This document shows, piece after piece, positions 15,774 to 24,992 of a stretch of 48,599 nucleotides of DNA; within the stretch, counting starts at the first letter, position 1; each line of letters starts with the position of its first letter. The notes under the pieces are model-generated. The model had not been told where the DNA came from, did not search any database, and saw only the letters and a program-made list of their open reading frames with translations. Source of the stretch: Natronorubrum halalkaliphilum (GTDB taxonomy: Archaea > Halobacteriota > Halobacteria > Halobacteriales > Natrialbaceae); contig NZ_WUYX01000068.1 in the NCBI RefSeq assembly GCF_009834785.1, forward strand, positions 1 to 48,599, read 5' to 3'. The translations under genes and the position numbers were made by a program.

Positions 15774-16928
15774 ATGCCGTCACAAGACAGAGTAGATCGT
15801 AGAACGTTCACCAAACTAGCGGGTGCTGGTGCACTCGCCGGGATGGCGGGTTGTCTCGGAGGCGACGACGAACCGTCGGTCCGGCCGATGGAAGTTGAAT
15901 CGATTCCGACGGACGAATACGAAGATTCGCTTCACATCTGGAACTGGTATGTGCAGTGGGTCGAGTGGGGTGCTGAGCGGTTCGAAGAGGAATACCCTGA
16001 CGTGAGCACCACCGTTGACGCGTACTCACAACCGTCTCAATGGTATTCGCAGCTTCAAGCAGGCAATCACGAAATCGATAGCGTTGGCACGACCGCAGAG
16101 TGGGTCGATCGGGCGATGGGCAACGACTTCCTCGAACCGCTTCCAGTCGACCGAATGCCGAACTGGGATAACATCGACGATCAGTTCAAGGAACCAGTGT
16201 TGGAGCACTTTTCGGACGACGATGGCGGTGTTTACGCGCTGCCACACTCGATGAGCGTCTTCCCAACGCTCGTGTACAACGAGAACAATTTCGACAGTCC
16301 ACCGACGTCGTGGGATATCCTCTGGGATGACGAGTACGAGGACCGAATGGCGTTAATGGCCCACTATTCGGCGGCTGTGTGTCAGGTCGGGGCACTGTAC
16401 ACTGGTCAAGACCCCAACGACCCCGACGACTTCGAAGATATCAAGGAAGCATTGATTCAGCAAAAGCCCCTGAACCTGACCTACGGTGACGAACACGAGA
16501 CGCACATGCAGATGTTCATCAACGAGGACATCGACGTCGGGACCCATACCAGTGGCCGAATCAATATGGCCAACTATCTGCACGACGGTGACCACGTTTC
16601 GTGGACGATTCCCGAGGAGGGCGCCGTCTACACAACCGACTTGCTTGCGGTGCCTGCGGACGCACCGAACCCGCGTACCAATCTGAACTTCCTCAACTTC
16701 ATGCTCAGTGACGAGGCGCTCGAGGAGTTCGTACGTATCTTTACGTACAAAACGCCACTGAAAGACCTCGAAGAGAAGGTGCGGGGTAAAGAGGGCATCC
16801 CGGACGAACTGGTCGACGACATTCTGTGGGATGACGAAATGATGGAAAACCTTCACTGGGCTCGTCCGCTTGATCAAGACGTTCAGGAGAGATACGACGA
16901 AATCTGGACCGAAGTACAAGCAGCATAA
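15774..16928 (+). CDS. PotD-type ABC transporter substrate-binding lipoprotein
   Basis: This 384-residue extracellular solute-binding protein begins MPSQDRVDRRTFTKLAGAG. It carries a twin-arginine signal and a lipobox ending AGMAGCLGGDDE, so it is probably Tat-exported and lipid-anchored, as is usual in haloarchaea. The mature part has LHIWNWYVQWVEWGAERFEEEYP, GVYALPHSMSVFPTLVYN and PRTNLNFLNFMLSDEALEEF, matching the spermidine/putrescine-binding family. The partner ATPase and permeases lie about 4 kb downstream, separated by three other genes. The ligand could be a polyamine, an opine or another amine, and is not readable from sequence. The start is fixed by the signal peptide and a TATA-like box. 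Confidence 0.9.
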   Translation: MPSQDRVDRRTFTKLAGAGALAGMAGCLGGDDEPSVRPMEVESIPTDEYEDSLHIWNWYVQWVEWGAERFEEEYPDVSTTVDAYSQPSQWYSQLQAGNHEIDSVGTTAEWVDRAMGNDFLEPLPVDRMPNWDNIDDQFKEPVLEHFSDDDGGVYALPHSMSVFPTLVYNENNFDSPPTSWDILWDDEYEDRMALMAHYSAAVCQVGALYTGQDPNDPDDFEDIKEALIQQKPLNLTYGDEHETHMQMFINEDIDVGTHTSGRINMANYLHDGDHVSWTIPEEGAVYTTDLLAVPADAPNPRTNLNFLNFMLSDEALEEFVRIFTYKTPLKDLEEKVRGKEGIPDELVDDILWDDEMMENLHWARPLDQDVQERYDEIWTEVQAA

Positions 16929-17113
16929 CTACTCAGAGGGAACGGAGCCTTTCCGAGGGGACCACGATCAATTTCCGGATTGTGTTTCGACAGCCGTCGC
17001 TCGTTTAGTAGTAATCGTCAGGGCGTTTTCCATACCAGTCGAAGAGTGAAACGCGAATCAAGTGGAACGAAGATGAAGAACGAATCACCGATCAGCAACC
17101 GAGTGGACGAGCG

Positions 17114-18472
17114 GTGACAGGGACAACGACCACCCAGTCACAGCTCTACAGCGTATGGATAGACCTACGGAAACGCCGGTGGATCCTCTGGATCCTCCTT
17201 GCACTGGTGTTCTTGCTGGTGAACGTGTATCGGCTCTCGTCGGCGGTTCTGGCTGATCGGCTTATGGCTGGATTCGACGTAAGCGGGGCCCAGCTCGGAA
17301 CGTTACATGCGTCGTTTTTCTACGTTTACGCACTGTTACAACTCCCGGCAGGGGTTCTCGTCGACCGCATCGGCCCCCGGAGAACGGTAACTGCAGGCTG
17401 TCTGTTGTTGAGCCTCGGTGCGATCGGATTTGCAGCGAGTACCGGATTTTACACCGGATTTCTCACTCGAGCCCTGATCGGCGTAGGCGGGAGTGTCGTG
17501 TTCGTGTCGATCATGCGATTTTGCGTGAGCTGGTATCGCGCCGACGAGTATGCAACGATGAGTGGACTTACCGTCGCAATTGTTGGGTTAGGAGGTATTC
17601 TGGCGGCGACACCGCTCGCGGTGGCGACCGATGCAATCGGATGGCGCCCCGTGATCTTCGGTCTCGGTCTTTCCGGGCTCTGTCTCAGCGCAGGTGTCTA
17701 CCTATTCGTGCGCGACGATCCGCCAGAACCGCTCTATGAGGACGAAAACGAGAAATCGGTCCCGTCGACAGCCAAACGTCAGATCACGTACAGAAAACGC
17801 GTCGCTCGAGTCCTCGCCCACCCGCGGACGTGGCTTGTCGGGACTATCCTGTTCTGTACAACCGGGACGGTCACGACGCTGCTCGGTCTCTGGGGCGTTC
17901 CGTTCGTCGTTCAGACGTACGACGTTTCGGTGACGACAGCCTCGCAGTATACGCTGCTCGGGAGTGTCGGACTGTTAGTGGGTCCGCCGGCAATCGGCTG
18001 GCTCTCTGACCGACTCGGTCGCCGAACGGAACTGCTCGTCGCGGGATCGGGTGCGTACATCCTTGCGTTTCTCGTGTTGGCCAGCCCTGGTCGCCAACCC
18101 CTCGCCCTCGTCGCCGTCGCGTATTTTTCTATCGGATTGCTCACGGGTGCTTTCACACTCGGCTATCCGGTCATCAAGGAGCAGTTCTCGGTTCAGACGA
18201 GCGGACTCTCGACGGCGACCGTCAACTGTGCGGGATTTACGGGTGCAGCGGCGTTTCCGACGCTTATGGGCGCTGCGCTCGACGCGTACTGGACGGGTGA
18301 GACTGTCGGTGGTACTCGCGTCTACACCGACGTCGGGTACCAAATTGCGTTCGCTATCGCCGCGGTTGCTGCGCTGGTCGCCCTTCTGTGTAGCGTAATT
18401 CTCCATCGCACCAGCGACGGTGGGAATCCAGAACCGACGCGTTCGTCTCCCGCGGGGTCGGAATCCGAGTAA
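17114..18472 (+). CDS. MFS transporter
   Basis: This 452-residue major facilitator protein has about 12 membrane helices. The first loop motif is VLVDRIGPRRT and the equivalent second-half motif is GWLSDRLGRRTELL. A cytoplasmic loop rich in charged residues (ERYEDENEKS-like, near 205-225) separates the halves. The N-terminal RLSSAVLADRLMAGF region resembles the nitrate/oxalate/organic-anion branch. It likely imports or exports a metabolite of the island's pathway. The start is a GTG; 185 bases of spacer follow the binding-protein gene, so cotranscription is possible. Its 3' end is convergent with the M20 gene. Confidence 0.9.
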   Translation: MTGTTTTQSQLYSVWIDLRKRRWILWILLALVFLLVNVYRLSSAVLADRLMAGFDVSGAQLGTLHASFFYVYALLQLPAGVLVDRIGPRRTVTAGCLLLSLGAIGFAASTGFYTGFLTRALIGVGGSVVFVSIMRFCVSWYRADEYATMSGLTVAIVGLGGILAATPLAVATDAIGWRPVIFGLGLSGLCLSAGVYLFVRDDPPEPLYEDENEKSVPSTAKRQITYRKRVARVLAHPRTWLVGTILFCTTGTVTTLLGLWGVPFVVQTYDVSVTTASQYTLLGSVGLLVGPPAIGWLSDRLGRRTELLVAGSGAYILAFLVLASPGRQPLALVAVAYFSIGLLTGAFTLGYPVIKEQFSVQTSGLSTATVNCAGFTGAAAFPTLMGAALDAYWTGETVGGTRVYTDVGYQIAFAIAAVAALVALLCSVILHRTSDGGNPEPTRSSPAGSESE

Positions 18473-18639
18473 TCGACGTATCCTTGCTCAATCGAATTAG
18501 GCACAACGAGTGGAATCGATGGTATTGCAGCCTGCCGGCCCGACACAGTCGTGTTCGATTTACTCCGAGAACGGTGCTGATACTGTAGTTCGAGCCAAGT
18601 TGAATACCACAGCACGTCGGGTGACCGCTCCCGATCGCC

Positions 18640-19947
18640 TTAGCTGTCGACAGTACCGCAGTAATCAACGATCGTTCGGGCGATCGTCCGCGAAGTCGTG
18701 AGCAACGAATCGAGCGTAACGTACTCGTCGACACCGTGAAGGTTTGCACCCGTTGGGCCCGCGGTAACGACCGGGACATCGTAGTACCGCTGGTAAAACC
18801 GCTCGTCGAGCGATGCGTTGCCGCCGACGAACTCGCCCGGTTCACCGGTTATCTCCTCCGCGTGAGCTTTCGCCAACTGGACGATCTCCGCATCGGTCGA
18901 GACTTCGTGTGGCGCCGCGTTCCAGCCGAACCAATCCACAGTCGGCGGGTGTTCACGCAGCCACTCGTCTTGCTCTGTCGCAGCGACAACGGCGGCTTCG
19001 ATCTGCTCTCGGATCTCGCTTCGACTTTCTCCCGGCGGCCAGCCGACGCGTCCCTGGAACACCGTCTCGTTGGGAACCGTCGACGGCCAGTCACCCGCCT
19101 CGACCATCCCAATATTGATGTTCGTCTCGTTCCCTTCGAGGGCCGGATCGGCCGCGTAGGCCGGTTCGAAGTCGATCTCGCGTTGTCGTCGGTCGTTGAG
19201 CGCCACGAGTTCGTCGGCGACGAGTCGAGACTTGAGGAACGAGCTCACGCCTTCGTGTCCCCAGGCGGCGTGGGCACTCTCTCCCGGCACCGAGACTTCG
19301 AAGTACATTACGCCGGCGCTTGCGATCCCGACGTTGGGCAGATCGAACGGCTCCGGGATGAGTGCGGCATCCGGAACGTACCCCCGCTCGAGCGCCGAGA
19401 GAAGACCGCCCGTTCCGCCGGCCTCCTCCTCGATCGTGCTCTGTAAGATGAGGTCGCCGTCAAGTTCGACACCAAGCGCCTGAAGGGCTTTCACCGCGAT
19501 GACCGCTGCGGCGAGTCCGCCTTTCATGTCCGCGCTTCCGCGACCGTAGAGCCGGTTCCCCTCGCGTCGAAGCTCCCAGGGACTGGTCGTCCACTCGGAT
19601 TCGGGGGTTGCCGGAACGACGTCCATGTGACTGTTGATAGAGAGGGTCGGACCATCGCCGCTCCCGTGTAGCGTTGCAGCCACGTTCGGTCGGTCTTCGA
19701 AGCCGACCTCGTCGTACGCCGACGTTCGGAAGAACCCTTCGTGGTCCTCGAGAGCGTCGAGATCGGGAACCCATACGTCCGTTTCGAGTCCCATCTCTTC
19801 GAATACCTCCAGAATGAGATCCTGCCCGGGCTTTTCGTGACCGGTGATGGTCTGTTTCGAGACCAGCTCCGATAGGAGTGTTACGAGGTCGTCCTCGAGC
19901 GAATCGATTTCATTGTCTATGCGTACCCCTACCTCTTGGGAAGACAT
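18640..19947 (-). CDS. M20 family metallo-amidohydrolase (ArgE/DapE type)
   Basis: This 435-residue zinc-dependent deacylase shows SINSHMDVVPA (first metal His and neighbouring Asp), YGRGSADMKGGLAA (bridging Asp), STIEEEAGGTGG (catalytic Glu and metal Glu), PEPFDLPNVGIASAG and TAGPTGANLHGVDEYV (terminal metal His). A lid domain of about 110 residues lies between GESAHAAWGHEG and the last block. Relatives remove acyl groups from N-acetylornithine, N-succinyl-diaminopimelate and similar compounds. In this island it may release a free amine from an N-acyl substrate before transamination. The ATG at 19947 was chosen because the upstream extension is not acidic. It points the same way as the GNAT gene 112 bases upstream. 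Confidence 0.9.
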   Translation of the reverse strand: MSSQEVGVRIDNEIDSLEDDLVTLLSELVSKQTITGHEKPGQDLILEVFEEMGLETDVWVPDLDALEDHEGFFRTSAYDEVGFEDRPNVAATLHGSGDGPTLSINSHMDVVPATPESEWTTSPWELRREGNRLYGRGSADMKGGLAAAVIAVKALQALGVELDGDLILQSTIEEEAGGTGGLLSALERGYVPDAALIPEPFDLPNVGIASAGVMYFEVSVPGESAHAAWGHEGVSSFLKSRLVADELVALNDRRQREIDFEPAYAADPALEGNETNINIGMVEAGDWPSTVPNETVFQGRVGWPPGESRSEIREQIEAAVVAATEQDEWLREHPPTVDWFGWNAAPHEVSTDAEIVQLAKAHAEEITGEPGEFVGGNASLDERFYQRYYDVPVVTAGPTGANLHGVDEYVTLDSLLTTSRTIARTIVDYCGTVDS

Positions 19948-20059
19948 AGCATGGACATCGAAGGGGCGATATTTAGTTGTTCCGAAACGCTGGATTCGCT
20001 GCCGGAGAAGTATTGATCCGACCGCAAAGAGCCGGTAATCGTGTGCGCAGCCGAACAGG

Positions 20060-20518
20060 TTACCCGTCTTCTGTCGACTGGTTGTCCGATCCGAGGGATT
20101 TCTTGAAGGTATAGGTGTATTTTTCGTAGTCCATTCGATCTTCGTAGAATCGATGCGCATCTGACCGCCAGAGCCCCGATTCCAGCACGATCGTTTCACA
20201 CCCCTGCTCTCGGGCCCAGGATTCGACGTGAGCGAGCAACTCGGCACCGATCCCTTCCGACTGTCTGGATTCGGTCGTGACGAGGTCGTACAGGAACGCG
20301 TGCCGGTCGTAGTAGAAGTTCGTATGGACGATCACGCCAGCGACAGCCACGAGTTCATCCTCTTCGACCGTGGCAAACAATCGATACCCGTCGGATCGCA
20401 TCGAGTCGAGACGGTCGAGAAACGATTCTTCGGTCAGGTGCGATCGGAGTTCTCGAAGCACCGGAAACGCCGCTTGCCACTCGCTCGGTTCAGTGAGTTC
20501 TGTAATTTGCCTGGACAT
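20060..20518 (-). CDS. GNAT family N-acetyltransferase
   Basis: This 152-residue protein has the GNAT fold. It shows LFATVEEDELVAVAGVIV, the beta4 strand YDLVTTESRQSEGIGAELLAHVESWAREQG with an acetyl-CoA loop (Q/R-x-x-G-I/G pattern), and ETIVLESGLWRSDAHRFYEDRMDYEKYTYTF. The last segment is typical of acetyltransferases acting on small amines or amino compounds. It stands upstream of the M20 deacylase on the same strand. The pair suggests opposite acylation and deacylation steps on related compounds. The ATG start is followed directly by domain sequence. Confidence 0.9.
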   Translation of the reverse strand: MSRQITELTEPSEWQAAFPVLRELRSHLTEESFLDRLDSMRSDGYRLFATVEEDELVAVAGVIVHTNFYYDRHAFLYDLVTTESRQSEGIGAELLAHVESWAREQGCETIVLESGLWRSDAHRFYEDRMDYEKYTYTFKKSLGSDNQSTEDG

Positions 20519-20830
20519 TGTTGATTATCCACTACCCACTCCACCCTTTCTGACGAGTGATACTAAACCTAGGCCTCAGAAGACGTAATCGGGAATCGAG
20601 ACAATGGGTGCAACTGCTTGAATAGTACCGACTTAGAGTCTGGGGCCAAGAGCAGTCCGACGACACCACGTAGCGACGGACCGCAATCAACTCATTTTGG
20701 TGTTCAAAACATTTATTACACCTACCGATAAACGGGGTGTATAGGTTTGATGAGAGTTGTCAAGGCACAATGTAGTGTCGAAATCGATTCGAAAGAACAG
20801 GAACAGTACAGTTCTAAATCAATAAATTAA
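20519..20830. other. divergent promoter region between GNAT and ABC operons
   Basis: No gene is seen in these 312 bases. The stretch is AT-rich toward the ABC ATPase start and holds the TACACC/GGTGTA inverted repeat described separately. A GGTTTAGTATC string on the minus strand, about 45 bases before the GNAT start, is a weak TATA candidate. A CCTAGG palindrome lies near 20570. Confidence 0.5.
20717..20741. promoter_or_regulatory. inverted repeat upstream of the ABC operon, operator candidate
   Basis: Arms TACACC (20717-20722) and GGTGTA (20736-20741) are separated by 13 bases, about 90 bases before the ATPase gene and beside AT-rich DNA. The position suits an activator or repressor site. 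The local IclR protein is the obvious candidate ligand, but no similar site was found before the IclR or aminotransferase genes. Confidence 0.35.
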
Positions 20831-21970
20831 ATGACACGCATGCACACAATAGAAGTTGAAAACGTCACAAAGGAATTTGGATCCCTCGTCGCGGTCGAGG
20901 ATGCAAACTTTCAGATCAAAGACGGCGAGTTCGTCTCGATTCTGGGACCGAGCGGTTCAGGTAAATCAACAATCCTTCGAATGGTCGCCGGTTTCGAAAC
21001 CCCGACGACGGGATCGATCGCGATCGAAGGGAACGAAGTCGTCGGTGTTCCACCGTTCGAACGTAACAGCAACATGGTGTTTCAGAACTTGGCGCTGTTC
21101 CCCCACCTCACCGTTGCGGAGAACATCGAGTATGGTCTCAAACAGGCCAATGTCGATAAAGAAACGCGTCAGAAGCGAGTTTCGGAAATGCTCGAGACCG
21201 TTCGGCTCGAAGGATACGGAGACCGCCAACCCGACGAGCTAAGCGGCGGTGAGCAACAGCGTGTTGCACTGGCTCGGGCGATCGTCAACGAACCTGCGGT
21301 CGTCCTGTTCGACGAACCGCTGGCATCGCTCGATCGGAAACTCCGACAGCACATGCAGTTCGAACTCCAGCGGATCCAAGCGGAAACTGGGATTACGTTC
21401 CTGTACGTGACACACGATCAGGACATCGCACTTTCGATATCGGACCGGATGATCGTGCTGAACGAGGGCGCTATCCAGCAGATCGGAACCGTCGAAGAGT
21501 TGTACAACGCGCCGATGTCGCAGTTCGTCGCTGACTTTCTGGGCGACCTCAATGCGATACCATCGACGATCACCGATCTGTCGGAGGAGTACGTTACGCT
21601 CGATACGAGCGAGGGGACGATCGATATCGAGTTAGATGCAGGGGGACGAAATGAAAACCTGATCCACAGTGACGGTTTGGCCGAGGGCGAACCGGTCAAC
21701 CTCTGTCTCCGGCCACACGAGATTTCACTTCAGACGGAACCCCCGGGCGACGGTCAGCCCTCGGTTACGGGAACCGTAAAAAGCCGGATGTTCCGGGGCA
21801 ACGAAATTGCCTACATTATCGAAACCAGGTGGGACGAGTTCCTGGTCATCGAAGATGCAGGGAACGAACAGCTCACGAACGGTACACCCGTTCATCTCAC
21901 CTGGTCGCGAGCCGGGACGTATCTGTTCACTCCAGCGAACGGGACGAAACCCAATCCAAAACCCGCGTAA
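20831..21970 (+). CDS. PotA-type ABC transporter ATP-binding protein
   Basis: This 379-residue ATPase is the energy subunit of a spermidine/putrescine-class importer. It shows Walker A GPSGSGKST, Q-loop MVFQNLALFPHLTV, signature LSGGEQQRVALARA, Walker B VVLFDEPLASLD and H-loop YVTHDQ. The C-terminal 140 residues (NAIPSTI, LCLRPHEISLQ, GTPVHLTWSRAGTYLF) form the TOBE domain typical of PotA and FbpC. Four bases separate its stop from the next ATG, so the three ABC genes form one operon. The binding-protein gene lies upstream at 15.8 kb. Confidence 0.94.
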   Translation: MTRMHTIEVENVTKEFGSLVAVEDANFQIKDGEFVSILGPSGSGKSTILRMVAGFETPTTGSIAIEGNEVVGVPPFERNSNMVFQNLALFPHLTVAENIEYGLKQANVDKETRQKRVSEMLETVRLEGYGDRQPDELSGGEQQRVALARAIVNEPAVVLFDEPLASLDRKLRQHMQFELQRIQAETGITFLYVTHDQDIALSISDRMIVLNEGAIQQIGTVEELYNAPMSQFVADFLGDLNAIPSTITDLSEEYVTLDTSEGTIDIELDAGGRNENLIHSDGLAEGEPVNLCLRPHEISLQTEPPGDGQPSVTGTVKSRMFRGNEIAYIIETRWDEFLVIEDAGNEQLTNGTPVHLTWSRAGTYLFTPANGTKPNPKPA

Positions 21971-21974
21971 TTAA

Positions 21975-22889
21975 ATGGCAAGCTCTACCTCCTCCCGTCG
22001 ACTTCCCGTCAAAGATCATCTGTACCGTCTGTATATGTCGGTTCGAGATCGATACTGGCTCCGCCTTCTCTTGTTAGTCGGGATACCGGTCGGTGTCCTT
22101 CTGCTATTCTTTGTCTTGCCGCTCGTGATTATGCTGTGGCTCTCGTTTCACGACGGGATGCCGCCAGCGCCGTATACGCTCGAGAACTACGTGCGGCTGT
22201 TCGACGGCCTTTACCTGAACGTCCTCTGGCGGACGCTGACGATGACCGTTCAGGTTACGGTACTTGTGACGATCGTTGGATACACCCTCGCGTACAGCGT
22301 CGTCCAATTTAGCCGCCGGACGACCCTGCTGTTGCTATTGGTTATCCTTCCGTTCTGGACGAACTACATCGTTCGGATGTATGCGCTTATCAATATCTTC
22401 CAGACCGGCGGTGCCATGAGTTGGGCACTCAACGCTGTCGGCGTTCTCAACGAAGATTACGGGATGTTGTTCACCCACGAAGCCGTACTGATCGGTCTGG
22501 CATACGTCTGGCTTCCGCTTGCAACCCTCCCGTTCTATGCCTCGTTGAGCAACCTGGATACGGACCTCATCGATGCCTCGAAAGATCTCGGTGCCGGTCC
22601 GATCAAAACGTTCTACTCGGTGACGCTCCCGCTCACCTACAACGGGCTGATCGCAGGAATCATCCTGGTTGCCATTCCCACATTCGGTGCGTTCGTCACG
22701 CCCGCTCTCCTCGGAGGGACTGATCAAATCATGATCGGAAACGTAATCGACCAACAGTTCAATCAGGCGTTCAACTGGCCCTTCGGTGCTGCGATCGGGA
22801 TTTTCGTCTCCCTGATCGTCCTCGTCGTGTTAGGGCTCAGTACCAAAATCGGTGGGAATATCGTCGGCGTAGGAGGTGACCAACAGTGA
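21975..22889 (+). CDS. PotB-type ABC transporter permease
   Basis: This 304-residue integral membrane subunit has about six helices. The first is LLLLVGIPVGVLLLFFVLPLVI. The EAA loop that contacts the ATPase reads DASKDLGAGPIKTFYSVTLP, followed by LTYNGLIAGIILVAIPTFGAFVTPALLGG. The N-terminal family motif WLSFHDG and the segment TNYIVRMYALINIF are typical of PotB. The ATG lies four bases after the ATPase stop. The 3' end overlaps the next permease start by four bases, so the two are probably translationally coupled. Confidence 0.93.
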   Translation: MASSTSSRRLPVKDHLYRLYMSVRDRYWLRLLLLVGIPVGVLLLFFVLPLVIMLWLSFHDGMPPAPYTLENYVRLFDGLYLNVLWRTLTMTVQVTVLVTIVGYTLAYSVVQFSRRTTLLLLLVILPFWTNYIVRMYALINIFQTGGAMSWALNAVGVLNEDYGMLFTHEAVLIGLAYVWLPLATLPFYASLSNLDTDLIDASKDLGAGPIKTFYSVTLPLTYNGLIAGIILVAIPTFGAFVTPALLGGTDQIMIGNVIDQQFNQAFNWPFGAAIGIFVSLIVLVVLGLSTKIGGNIVGVGGDQQ

Positions 22890-23722
22890 GCGCCCTGGGC
22901 TCAGCGTTCGGCTGGCTCGAGCGGTTCTGTCACAACTACGGCCCAAAAATCGGGCGGTCGACGATCGTCATCGTTTTGCTCGCGCTGTGGCTACCGATCG
23001 TCCTGGTTGTCGTCATGTCGTTCGCCGCTGATGGTGTCCTCTCGTTTCCGCCAGACAATCTCACGCTCGAGTGGTACTTCGTCTTCCTCGAGAACGACGC
23101 GGCAATTAGCTCCGTGTTTACGACGATGAAAGTCAGCCTCGTGGCGACGCCGATTACGGTCGCTCTGGCTACGATGCTGTCCTACGGCGTCTCGCGGTAC
23201 GATTTCCGCGGAAAGAGCGCGATCCAAGGGCTTGTGACGCTCCCTATCATCGTTCCGCTGATCGTCGTCGGTGTCGCACTGGCACTGTTCTTCGGCATGA
23301 TCAACGTCGGCGGTGGATTCTGGTCCGTAGTCGCCGCACACGTCGTTCGGACGATTCCGTTCGCTGCATTGATCATTCTCCCGACGTTCATGACGTTCGA
23401 TAGAAGTCTCGAAGAGGCCTCGAAGGATCTCGGCGCAAACGAACTCGAAACGTTCTGGAACGTGACACTTCCGAACATCATGCCGGCAATCGTCGCGGGT
23501 GGGATTCTGGCGTTTACGGTCTCGTTCAACGAATTCATCTACACTTATTTCGTCCGCGGAACCGGCATGGAGACGATGCCGATCTACTTGTGGAGCCGTA
23601 TCCAGCACAACGTGACGCCCGAGGTGAACGTCCTCAGTGTCGTGTTCCTTGTTGTTGCGATTCTCCTGGTCCTGGTCGCTGTGCTGTTGACCAACATTAG
23701 TCGACTCACTATGCGGTCCTAA
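22886..23722 (+). CDS. PotC-type ABC transporter permease
   Basis: This 278-residue second permease has about six helices and the EAA loop EASKDLGANELETFWNVTLP. It shows the PotC-like start LALWLPIVLVVVMSFAADG and PDNLTLEWYFVFLEN, then VSFNEFIYTYFVRGTGMETMPIYLWSRI near the end. It starts with a GTG inside the stop of the preceding permease (GTGA overlap). With the other two it forms a complete heterodimeric PotABC importer. No gene follows before the second IS630 relic; 23723-23906 contains nothing recognisable. Confidence 0.93.
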   Translation: MSALGSAFGWLERFCHNYGPKIGRSTIVIVLLALWLPIVLVVVMSFAADGVLSFPPDNLTLEWYFVFLENDAAISSVFTTMKVSLVATPITVALATMLSYGVSRYDFRGKSAIQGLVTLPIIVPLIVVGVALALFFGMINVGGGFWSVVAAHVVRTIPFAALIILPTFMTFDRSLEEASKDLGANELETFWNVTLPNIMPAIVAGGILAFTVSFNEFIYTYFVRGTGMETMPIYLWSRIQHNVTPEVNVLSVVFLVVAILLVLVAVLLTNISRLTMRS

Positions 23723-23906
23723 CTACATCCGGGTCTTTTTCACCATATTCCGCCACTGTAGCCCGGCTGAAAACGGATACTGCTGAACGCTGGTGAACTT
23801 GTTGTACCCGCGATTGCTGCTATTGTCGGTAATTTTGGAGCGGCTATTGTTTTTCATTATTTGAGCAATCAGGGCCGTTTGAGGAGTCACAACGAAATAC
23901 CGAACA

Positions 23907-24810
23907 TTAGAACTATTTACTCGACTGCTTGCACCAGTATAGTGGCGCATCTCGGCGCGATCTTTGTCGCGAAATTATACGAGGTCCTCGACAATATAGA
24001 AGAAAAGCAGCCGTAATAACGGCTAGCAACTGCAATAGCCTACAACCAGGGCCTCACACAGACTGAACGGACCGGTTGGTACGACGTTCAGCGACGGACA
24101 ATCTACAATTGGCTCAATCGACTCGAGATCGCCGAGCCGCTTGAGCATACTGTTGCTAATGTCTATAATCTGGTAAAAATTGTAGTATCTCAGATATACT
24201 GGAAACGGGGAAACGGATAATGTCGGATATTCAATCCCGATATGGTAACGGTTACTGAAAGAAGGGGGCTGGGCTATCAAAAACTTGCCGTACAGCCGCT
24301 GAAAATGTAGCTGAGGGCCAAGTGGTGTGCGAGAAAAAACCAAATAAGCGGCGGGAACGGACATCACAGTAGTCTGCATCGCTCTTACCAAGAAATCCGT
24401 GTACGCGCTAGCTGTCGAACTATTTGCCCGACACGACTGTACGTATCTGCTGGGCGCGAGCACCGAAGACGGTGACTGCTTTTCTCTCGGTTCGAGAGTA
24501 CGTTACTGCTGAATACGCAAAAATACCATACTAGTATTATAATAAGAATTCGAAGATGATTTGATCAATTCACCAGATGGATTGCCGTACTTTCGGGCGT
24601 CGATCATCACGGACGTAGCGGCCCGAAACGGCCCTGCATCCGTACGATTACCAGCAAATGCACCCGACCGAAATTCGGTTGAGGAGTGCTGGAGACAACT
24701 TCAAGCGGTACTCAGTAACCAATCTATGATACACTTCCTGAACTCATAACGACGATCGATACCGTTCTTGCTCAGATTCACTCTCAAGAATGTGCAATTA
24801 CTTCCAATGA
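23907..24810 (+). pseudogene. degenerate IS630-family transposase (copy 2)
   Basis: This is a second dead transposase with the same layout as copy 1. From a GTG at 23942 it reads AHLGAIFVAKLYEVLDNIEEKQP, two stops, then RLATAIAYNQGLTQTE and YDVQRRTIYNWLNRLEIAEPLEH. The middle is scrambled. The end has a shifted frame with NSVEECWRQLQAVLSNQS, the conserved DDE terminal block. The upstream flank shares TTAGAACT.TTTACTCG with copy 1, so the homology begins before the gene and covers a whole element. It is less scrambled at the N-terminus than copy 1. Same orientation as copy 1, 12 kb apart. Confidence 0.87.
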
Positions 24811-24835
24811 CTCCTGTCGTCAACCGCCTCGAGGG

Positions 24836-24869
24836 CAAGTCGTTCGAGAATCTTCGGTTCTCGTGATCA
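24836..24869 (+). repeat. 34-bp hairpin repeat, copy 1
   Basis: The unit contains GAGAATC, a short loop and GGTTCTC, inside CAAGT.GTTCGAGAATC and TTCTCGT.ATCA. It matches the unit at 40648-40681 at 28 of 34 positions by my count, with most differences in the loop. A further small inverted repeat GAATCGACGATTTC follows. It sits just beyond the IS630 relic. Confidence 0.55.
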
Positions 24870-24954
24870 TAGGAATCGACGATTTCCGGACGGCCCAAGC
24901 ATTCGCCTCGATCGCTGTAAAATCATCCGTAGACTATAGGTCATCAAAATTTAG

Positions 24955-24964
24955 TTTTATATTC
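24955..24964 (+). promoter_or_regulatory. TATA-like element for the FAD oxidoreductase gene
   Basis: TTTTATATTC is centred about 33 bases before the ATG at 24993 in an AT-rich stretch. The spacing suits a leaderless or short-leader transcript. Confidence 0.5.
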
Positions 24965-24992
24965 TAGCAATCACTGGTAATAACCGTATACA

